Positions 6,863-12,160 of a stretch of 12,160 nt of DNA are shown one piece after another. Location: positions 1 through 12,160 of the forward strand of contig PXAW01000317.1 of assembly GCA_003567055.1 (NCBI GenBank). The letters run 5' to 3'. Source of the DNA: Hyphomicrobiales bacterium. Lineage in GTDB: Bacteria; Pseudomonadota; Alphaproteobacteria; Rhizobiales; Beijerinckiaceae. Within the stretch, counting starts at the first letter, position 1, and the number at the start of each line of letters is the position of its first letter. The notes beneath the pieces were generated by a model. That model made no database searches. It was not told the DNA's origin and saw only the letters and a program-made list of their open reading frames with translations. Both the position numbers and the translations under genes were made by a program.

Positions 6863-7966
6863 GTGCCCCAAGGGCGAAACGATCCATCATTGAACGACGA
6901 TATCGGCCTGGCCGAATATATCGCCCGCGCGCGGCTGGACGGCAGCGTCACGATCGATTCGCCGGACGGGAAGCTCTTCCTCGTCGCTCCCGATACCCAC
7001 AGAGAAGGCGCGCAGCTGCCCTTTGCAGTGGCGGGGTCGCTGCTCGAGCTTCCTCTTTTGCGTGCCGCCTACTCGGATCGCATGGCCTGGGTGATGTCGG
7101 TCCTGTCGGGCCTCGCTTATCTGCCCTTCGAGCGCGACGACGAGTCTTACGAGGAACTTGTTGCGGCGCTGGCGCAGGCGGATCTGGCTCTCACTGCCGT
7201 TTTCGACAGCCCGGAAACCGGGACGCGCGGCTATCTCGCCCATCGGACCGACGCTTACTGCGTGCTGGTTTTTCGCGGGACCGAGATGGACCGCAAGGAT
7301 ATCGTCACCAATCTGAATGCGCGCTTCTACGAGACGCCGAGCGGCAAGATGCATCGCGGGTTCTCGCTTGCCTATGAGAGCGTGCGCGGGCAGATCGAAG
7401 CCGCTGTGGAAAAGCTGCGCGAGCGCGATCCGCATTGCCAACTCTTCGTGACGGGTCACTCATTGGGTGGCGCGCTGGCGCTCAGCGCCACATGCAATCT
7501 CGAGAAAACCCACCTCATCGCCGCCTGTTACACCTTCGGCAGCCCGCGCGTCGGCGCGCCGGAATGGTCGGACGGGCTGAAGACGCCGGTCTATCGTGTG
7601 GTCAATGGTGCCGACTGCATCCCCACGGTTCCGGGAGGGGCAGTCTCGGAATGGCTGATCGGTCTTCTACCCGAATGGCCGCTCATCGGTTGGCTCAAGC
7701 GGCGTGCCGAGAAGGGTTTCGTGGGCTTCCAGCACGCCGGTGATCTCCGCTTTCTCGCCGATCATGAGGGGGAGCCGTGGTTGAAGATCGGCGCTGCAGC
7801 GGGCTGGTATCGTTTCAAATACTTCGTCTGGGGAAAGCTCATTGGCACGTTCATGCAGCTTGCGCCCGGGCACCTTTCGGCGCTTTTTGCCGATCATGGC
7901 ATCGCGGCCTATCAGCAGAAGCTTCAAAGCATCGCCCGTCGGCGCAATGCCGGAAACCCGGAATGA
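6863..7966 (+). CDS. Class 3 lipase-type alpha/beta hydrolase
   Basis: Probable esterase or lipase of the fungal lipase-like (class 3) family; the substrate cannot be told. Numbered from the GTG start (367 aa): oxyanion-side strand CVLVFRGTE (133-141), nucleophile elbow VTGHSLGGA (196-204) with catalytic Ser200, FGSPRVG (225-231), RVVNGADCIPTVP (245-257) with probable catalytic Asp251, and FADHGIAAY (342-350) with probable catalytic His345. The triad is complete. A hydrophobic aromatic stretch (about 313-335) just before the His motif may contact membrane or form a lid. No signal peptide is visible from any of the possible starts, so it is predicted to be cytoplasmic or exported by another route. 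The first 60 or so residues precede the family core and are not recognised. The start is chosen from the strong Shine-Dalgarno; TTG 6803 would give 387 aa. It stands alone on its strand, convergent with the gene at 8008. Confidence 0.88.
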   Translation: MPQGRNDPSLNDDIGLAEYIARARLDGSVTIDSPDGKLFLVAPDTHREGAQLPFAVAGSLLELPLLRAAYSDRMAWVMSVLSGLAYLPFERDDESYEELVAALAQADLALTAVFDSPETGTRGYLAHRTDAYCVLVFRGTEMDRKDIVTNLNARFYETPSGKMHRGFSLAYESVRGQIEAAVEKLRERDPHCQLFVTGHSLGGALALSATCNLEKTHLIAACYTFGSPRVGAPEWSDGLKTPVYRVVNGADCIPTVPGGAVSEWLIGLLPEWPLIGWLKRRAEKGFVGFQHAGDLRFLADHEGEPWLKIGAAAGWYRFKYFVWGKLIGTFMQLAPGHLSALFADHGIAAYQQKLQSIARRRNAGNPE

Positions 7967-7996
7967 GGCCTGCGGCGGCTGCTGCGCCGGACATCG

Positions 7997-8017
7997 CGCC
8001 TCACGCCTCACGCCTCT
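7997..8017. repeat. 7-bp tandem repeat over the beta-CASP gene stop
   Basis: CGCCTCA, CGCCTCA and CGCCTCT in a row (just under three copies). On the - strand the middle copy contains the TGA stop of the metallo-beta-lactamase-fold gene. Gain or loss of one 7-bp unit would move the stop and change the C-terminus. Confidence 0.6.
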
Positions 8018-9594
8018 TCCAGCGCCCGGCGCAGTTTGCGGATCAGGGCGCGCTTGCCGCGGGCATCGGCCTCGGCCTCGATGGCCTCGTTCAGATCGAG
8101 GATGAGGCGCGACATCTCGTTGCTCCAGTCCTGATGCGCCACGGCCTCGTGCGGCACACGGGGGTGACGCTCGGCCTCGTGCAGGACGGCGCCATCGGGC
8201 GCGAGTGTGAAGCAATCGTCGAGCCGGGGGAGGTGGATGCGATCGCGCGGCACGATATCGGCAATGCGATCGGCCAGCCCGTTCAGGGCCGATTCCTCGC
8301 CATGGGTGAGGAAGATACCGCCCTTGATCGGCATTCGATCGGCGATCCAGTCGCGCAGGCCCGCACCGTCGGCATGGCCGGAATAGAGGTCGAGCGTGCG
8401 GATGCGGGCGCGCACCCGGATCTCGTCGCCCATGATCCGCACCCGATCCGCGCCTTCCTGCAGGATCCGCCCGAGCGTGCCCTGGGCCTGGAATCCGACG
8501 AACAGCACGGTCGCCTGGCTCTTCCACAGCCAGTGCTTGAGGTGATGACGCACACGGCCCGCATCGGCCATGCCGCTGGCCGAGATGATGATATGGAAGC
8601 CGCCGAGCCGATCGAGCGATTTGGAGGCCTCGACGCTCTCGGTGAAGCGCACATAGGGCGCGCGCATCGCCTCACGCAGGGCCTCGCCGTGTTCGAGCTC
8701 ATGGGCATGCTCGGCGAAGGTCTCGCTGGCGCGGGTGGCGAGCGGGGAATCGATGAAGATCGGCGTGCGCGGGATGGCGCGGCTGTCAATCAGATGGGCG
8801 AGGTCGACGAGGAGTTCCTGCGTGCGCTCGACGGCGAAGGAGGGGATGATCATCGCCCCGCCGGCCTCCATCGCGCGGACCACTTCCTCGCGCAGCAATT
8901 CACGCCGATGTGCCTCACTGGCATCGCTGCGGTCGCGATCGCCATAGGTGCTCTCGCAGATGACGTAATCGAAACCGCTGGGCGCTTCCGGATCGGGGTG
9001 GAGCAGCTTGAACTCTGGTCCGATGTCACCGGAGGCCAGCAATCGCAGGGGTTTGTCGCCATTTCCTGAAGCGATTTCAAACTCAACCGAGGCCGAGCCG
9101 AGCAGGTGGCCGGCATTCCAGAAGCGGATCCGGATGCCCGGTGCAATGCTCTGCCAGCTTTCATAGGCAACCGGCGAGAACTGCGTCAGCGCCTGCGTCG
9201 CATCCGCCGCCGTATAGATCGGCGTGACCTGCTTGCGTCCGCGCCGGGCGTTGCGGCGGTTGAGCTGGACGACCTCCATCTCCTGGATATGGCCGGAATC
9301 GGGAAGCATGAAGCGGCACAGATCCGCTGTCGGCATCGTGGCGAAGATCGGGCCGGAGAACCCGGCGCCGGTGAGTTTGGGCACGAGGCCGGAATGGTCG
9401 ATATGGGCATGGGTCAGCACCAGCGCATCGAGCGCGGCGGGATCGAAGGGGAAGGGGCGGTAGTTGAGCTCGCGCTCGGATTTGGCGCCCTGCACCAGCC
9501 CGCAATCGATCAGGACCTTCGCCGCGTCGCTCTGGAGCAGAAAGCACGAGCCGGTCACCGCATGCGCGGCGCCGTGAAAGGTGAGCGTAACCAT
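8008..9594 (-). CDS. Beta-CASP metallo-beta-lactamase-fold RNA-processing hydrolase
   Basis: Member of the YSH1/CPSF73-like group (MBL fold, RNA specificity domain), related to prokaryotic RNases such as Thermus TTHA0252. Zinc ligands are visible: THAHIDHSG (61-69; H62, H64, D66, H67), H163 in NAGHLLGS, D190 in SGDIG, and H431 in FLTHGE. Beta-CASP motifs appear as CESTYGDR (213-220), FVGFQAQGTLGR (365-376) and SGHAD (405-409). All catalytic residues look present, so it is likely an active metal-dependent nuclease; the RNA target is unknown. At 528 aa it is about 60-70 residues longer than the core, and the end (about 485-528) is a charged helical tail rich in Glu, Arg and Lys. The ATG has GGGGAGGA 6 nt upstream. 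It lies 84 nt after ppsA on the same strand and may be co-transcribed with it. Confidence 0.9.
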   Translation of the reverse strand: MVTLTFHGAAHAVTGSCFLLQSDAAKVLIDCGLVQGAKSERELNYRPFPFDPAALDALVLTHAHIDHSGLVPKLTGAGFSGPIFATMPTADLCRFMLPDSGHIQEMEVVQLNRRNARRGRKQVTPIYTAADATQALTQFSPVAYESWQSIAPGIRIRFWNAGHLLGSASVEFEIASGNGDKPLRLLASGDIGPEFKLLHPDPEAPSGFDYVICESTYGDRDRSDASEAHRRELLREEVVRAMEAGGAMIIPSFAVERTQELLVDLAHLIDSRAIPRTPIFIDSPLATRASETFAEHAHELEHGEALREAMRAPYVRFTESVEASKSLDRLGGFHIIISASGMADAGRVRHHLKHWLWKSQATVLFVGFQAQGTLGRILQEGADRVRIMGDEIRVRARIRTLDLYSGHADGAGLRDWIADRMPIKGGIFLTHGEESALNGLADRIADIVPRDRIHLPRLDDCFTLAPDGAVLHEAERHPRVPHEAVAHQDWSNEMSRLILDLNEAIEAEADARGKRALIRKLRRALEEA

Positions 9595-9601
9595 CGGTAA
9601 T

Positions 9602-9613
9602 CCTCCCCGGAGG
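9602..9613 (-). promoter_or_regulatory. Hairpin covering the ribosome site of the beta-CASP gene
   Basis: On the - strand, CCTC-CGGG-GAGG folds as a 4-bp stem (5 bp with a tighter loop) that includes the Shine-Dalgarno GGGGAGGA. A second GC stem (9613-9629, one bulged G) abuts it. Sequestration of the ribosome site is a possible control point; no ligand or protein is known. Confidence 0.3.
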
Positions 9614-9637
9614 GCGGGCTTTTGCCGCCTTTTCGAT

Positions 9638-9647
9638 TCTCCGGAGA
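9638..9647. repeat. Palindrome TCTCCGGAGA in the ppsA-MBL spacer
   Basis: A perfect 10-bp palindrome between the ppsA stop and the downstream gene. It carries the same CTCC/GGAG core as the hairpin at 9602-9613. It could be an operator or RNA element; it lacks a T-run on the - strand and so is not a clear terminator for ppsA. Confidence 0.35.
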
Positions 9648-9678
9648 GTTTAGACGCGCAAACGGCAGCGCGCGAGGC

Positions 9679-12066
9679 TCAGCCGGCATCCTCGCAGCGT
9701 TTCACCACCTCTTTCACCTGCAGGAAGCTGTCGGGCGTCACGGAAATCGTATCGATGCCTTTCTCGACGAGGAAGGCGGCGAATTCCGGGTGGTCGCTCG
9801 GCGCCTGGCCGCACAGGCCGATCTTGACCCCGGCCTTGTTGGCCGCCTCGATCACATGGCCGATCATCCATTTCACCGCCGCATCCTGCTCGTCGAACAA
9901 TTGCGACAGGCTGCCCGCATCGCGATCGACGCCGAGCGTCAGCTGGGTGAGATCGTTGGAGCCGATGGAGAAGCCGTCGAAGCGCTTGGCGAATTCCTCG
10001 GCGAGGATGACGTTGGAGGGGATTTCGCACATCACATAGACCTGCAAGCCCTTCTCGCCGCGCAATAATCCGTTCTCCGCCATCACTTCGAGCACCTTGT
10101 CGGCCTCGTCGAGGGAGCGGCAGAAGGGGATCATCACGACGACATTGTCGAGGCCGATTTCCTCGCGCAGCTTGCGGATGGCGCGGCATTCGAGCGCGAA
10201 ACCGTCGCGGTAGCGATCGGAATAATAGCGCGAGGCGCCCCGAAAGCCGAGCATCGGATTCTCTTCTTTCGGCTCGAACTGGGCGCCGCCGATCAGGCCG
10301 GCATATTCGTTGGTCTTGAAGTCGCTCATGCGCACGATGGTCGGCTTGGGATAATAGGTCGCCGCGATCTTCGCGAGCCCCTGGGCCAGCCGGTCGACGA
10401 AATAGTCACCCTTGTCCTCGTAGCCGCGCGTCAGCTCCTCGATGGTCTTGCGCGCTTCGTCATCCTCGAGCTTGTCGAAACGGGTGAGGGCGACCGGGTG
10501 GACCTTGATCCAGTTGTTGATGACGAATTCCATGCGCGCGAGGCCGACGCCCTCCGCCGGCAGGCGCCACCAGCGGAAGGCGGCGGCGGGGTTGCCGACA
10601 TTGAGCATGATCTTCGTGCGCGTTTCCGGAATGTCGTCGAGGGAGAGCGTCTCGACCTCGTATTCGCCGATCCCCTCATAGACGAAGCCCTCATCGCCCT
10701 CGGCACAGGAGACGGTGACCTCCTGCTCGTCGTGGAGAACCTGCGTCGCATCACCGGTACCCACGAGGGCCGGGAGACCGAGCTCGCGGCTGACGATGGC
10801 GGCATGCGAGGTGCGCCCGCCGTAATCGGTGACGATCGCGGCGGCGCGCTTCATGATCGGCACCCAGTCGGGATCGGTGGTGTCGGTGACGAGGATCGAG
10901 CCGTCGATGAACTTGTCGATATCCTTGACGCTCTTGATCACGCTGACTTCGCCGGTGACGACGCTGTCGCCGATGGCGAGGCCGGAGACGAGGGTCTTGC
11001 CCTTCTTCGTCACCGTGTAATGCTTCAGTTCGCCGGCATCGAGCCGCGATTGCACGGTTTCCGGGCGCGCCTGGACGATGAACAGCCCGCCATTCTCGCC
11101 ATCCCTGGCCCATTCGATATCCATCGGGCATTCATAATGGCGCTCGATATCGCGTGCCCAGCGGGCGAGCTGGACGATCTCCTCGTCGCTCAGCACCTGC
11201 GCGTCGCGCTCCTTCTGCGAGGTGTTGACGTTGCGTACCGGCTTGTCGCCGGATTTGGCGTAGATCATCTTGATCTTCTTGGAGCCGCGTTTCTTTTCGA
11301 GGATCGGCATCAGATTCTCGTTGTCGAGCAACGGCTTGAATACGGTATATTCATCCGGGTCGACAGCGCCCTGCACCACGTTCTCGCCAAGGCCCCAGGC
11401 GGCGTTGATCAGCACGGCGCGGTCGAAGCCGGTCTCGGTATCGATGGAGAACATCACGCCGGATGCGCCGATATCGGCGCGCACCATCTTCTGCACGCCC
11501 ACCGAAAGCGCGACCTTGAAATGGTCGAAACCCTTGGCCTTGCGATAGCTGATGGCGCGGTCGGTGAAGAGCGAGGCGTAGCAGCGCCGGCAGGCATCGA
11601 GCAGGGCCTTCTCGCCGGTAATATTGAGGAAGCTCTCCTGCTGACCAGCAAAGCTCGCATCGGGAAGGTCTTCTGCGGTCGCACTTGAACGAACGGCGAC
11701 ATCCGCCTCGTCCATATCATATTTTCCGGATAGCTCACGATAGGAGGCGAGGATCGTCTCGGCGAGATCCTTCGGCCAGGTCGACTTCACGAAGGCCTCG
11801 CGGATGGCCTTGCCGGTCTCCGCCAGGCTGGCATCGCCGTTCTCCCAGGCGCCGATGTGATCGGCGATGAAATCGCGCAAATCATTGGCATCGACGAAGC
11901 GCCAATAGGCGTCGGATGTGGTGGCGAAACCGTCCGGGACGTTGATGCCATGGCCCTTCAGGGTCTGGACCATCTCGCCGAGAGAGGAATTCTTGCCCCC
12001 GACCTTCTCGCCATCCTTGCGCCGCAGGCCCCCGAACCAGATCACGAATTCCTCGGATGCAGCCAT
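9679..12066 (-). CDS. ppsA: Phosphoenolpyruvate synthase
   Basis: Makes PEP from pyruvate and ATP (giving AMP and phosphate), the entry step of gluconeogenesis from pyruvate or lactate. Numbered from the ATG at 12066 (795 aa, normal length): ATP-binding domain (about 5-345) with VGGKNSSLGEM (22-32), VRSSATAEDLPDASFAGQQE (125-144) and VQARPE (331-336); phospho-histidine swivel domain (about 380-455) with GGRTSHAAIV (416-425), His421 being the phosphorylated residue; C-terminal PEP/pyruvate TIM barrel with GFRGASRYY (607-615), FSIGSNDLTQ (699-708) and GLCGQAPSD (750-758), Cys752 being catalytic. Sequence pattern fits PpsA rather than pyruvate phosphate dikinase. An upstream in-frame GTG at 12111 is rejected because GGGGAG lies 6 nt before the ATG at 12066 and homologues begin there. 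It is the first gene of a probable two-gene - strand unit with the gene at 8008. Confidence 0.97.
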   Translation of the reverse strand: MAASEEFVIWFGGLRRKDGEKVGGKNSSLGEMVQTLKGHGINVPDGFATTSDAYWRFVDANDLRDFIADHIGAWENGDASLAETGKAIREAFVKSTWPKDLAETILASYRELSGKYDMDEADVAVRSSATAEDLPDASFAGQQESFLNITGEKALLDACRRCYASLFTDRAISYRKAKGFDHFKVALSVGVQKMVRADIGASGVMFSIDTETGFDRAVLINAAWGLGENVVQGAVDPDEYTVFKPLLDNENLMPILEKKRGSKKIKMIYAKSGDKPVRNVNTSQKERDAQVLSDEEIVQLARWARDIERHYECPMDIEWARDGENGGLFIVQARPETVQSRLDAGELKHYTVTKKGKTLVSGLAIGDSVVTGEVSVIKSVKDIDKFIDGSILVTDTTDPDWVPIMKRAAAIVTDYGGRTSHAAIVSRELGLPALVGTGDATQVLHDEQEVTVSCAEGDEGFVYEGIGEYEVETLSLDDIPETRTKIMLNVGNPAAAFRWWRLPAEGVGLARMEFVINNWIKVHPVALTRFDKLEDDEARKTIEELTRGYEDKGDYFVDRLAQGLAKIAATYYPKPTIVRMSDFKTNEYAGLIGGAQFEPKEENPMLGFRGASRYYSDRYRDGFALECRAIRKLREEIGLDNVVVMIPFCRSLDEADKVLEVMAENGLLRGEKGLQVYVMCEIPSNVILAEEFAKRFDGFSIGSNDLTQLTLGVDRDAGSLSQLFDEQDAAVKWMIGHVIEAANKAGVKIGLCGQAPSDHPEFAAFLVEKGIDTISVTPDSFLQVKEVVKRCEDAG

Positions 12067-12072
12067 GACGAT

Positions 12073-12078
12073 CTCCCC
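12073..12078 (-). promoter_or_regulatory. Ribosome binding site of ppsA
   Basis: GGGGAG on the - strand, 6 nt before the ATG at 12066. It decides against the longer GTG start at 12111. Confidence 0.65.
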
Positions 12079-12114
12079 GTTTGCATGTGCGTGACAAGCT
12101 TTTGATTGCACACA

Positions 12115-12156
12115 GCCTGCCTCACACAGGCGCGTTGCGCCTTGAGAAAGGTCAAG
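12115..12156. repeat. Three adjacent inverted repeats upstream of ppsA
   Basis: GCCTG (12115-12119)/CAGGC (12127-12131); GGCGC (12129-12133)/GCGCC (12137-12141), 3-nt loop; CTTGA (12141-12145)/TCAAG (12152-12156). Neighbouring stems share bases (12129-12131 and 12141), so they could be alternative RNA structures in the ppsA leader, or the end of a gene beyond the window. No promoter could be identified with confidence. Confidence 0.3.
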
Positions 12157-12160
12157 CCGT

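Noticed and set aside
6846..6863. TGGCAGGAGGGGTTGA as a sigma54 promoter before the lipase
   Set aside because: No GC at -12; the sequence is better explained as the ribosome binding site.
7777..9069. 430-aa + strand frame opposite the beta-CASP gene
   Set aside because: It overlaps the end of the lipase gene and a gene with clear zinc motifs; shadow frame.
9613..9633. GC stem plus TTTT resembling an intrinsic terminator on the + strand
   Set aside because: No + strand gene ends here; on the - strand, where transcription runs, there is no T-run after the stem.
10498..11688. 396-aa + strand frame inside ppsA
   Set aside because: Entirely antisense to conserved PpsA domains; shadow frame.

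Overview
The window is about 12.2 kb of high-GC DNA with tightly packed bacterial genes. The gene order ntrY-ntrX-hfq-hflX-mazG, the alphaproteobacterial type of Hfq, and an NtrX without a GAFTGA loop all point to an alphaproteobacterium, most likely of the Rhizobiales/Hyphomicrobiales. The genus cannot be named from this sequence alone.

Left block (1-5009, + strand): the 3' part of ntrY (membrane sensor kinase, 5' end outside the window), then ntrX (response regulator) sharing an ATGA overlap with it. After a 187-bp spacer with a heat-shock-like promoter come hfq (RNA chaperone) and hflX (ribosome-associated GTPase), only 3 nt apart. NtrY/NtrX sense nitrogen, redox or oxygen state. Hfq and HflX act on RNA regulation and ribosome rescue and form a stress-type operon.

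Middle block (5026-7966): mazG (house-cleaning NTP pyrophosphohydrolase) is on the - strand, convergent with hflX and divergent from a small unrecognised + strand gene (5943-6368). A stretch of nearly 500 bp (6369-6862) without a convincing gene follows. It holds several palindromes, one resembling a GntR-type operator, and a - strand ATG with a good Shine-Dalgarno but only a doubtful reading frame. Next is a + strand class 3 lipase-type alpha/beta hydrolase.

Right block (8008-12066, - strand): ppsA (phosphoenolpyruvate synthase) followed 84 nt downstream by a beta-CASP metallo-beta-lactamase-fold protein of the RNA-processing type. Its leader carries a small hairpin over the ribosome binding site. 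The ppsA upstream region, cut by the window end, contains three adjacent inverted repeats.

Most of the window is ordinary conserved chromosome. I found no mobile element, CRISPR array, tRNA or rRNA, and no clear new multi-gene system. The least explained parts are the 6369-6862 stretch, the small gene at 5943, the lipase without an export signal, and the ppsA/beta-CASP pair.
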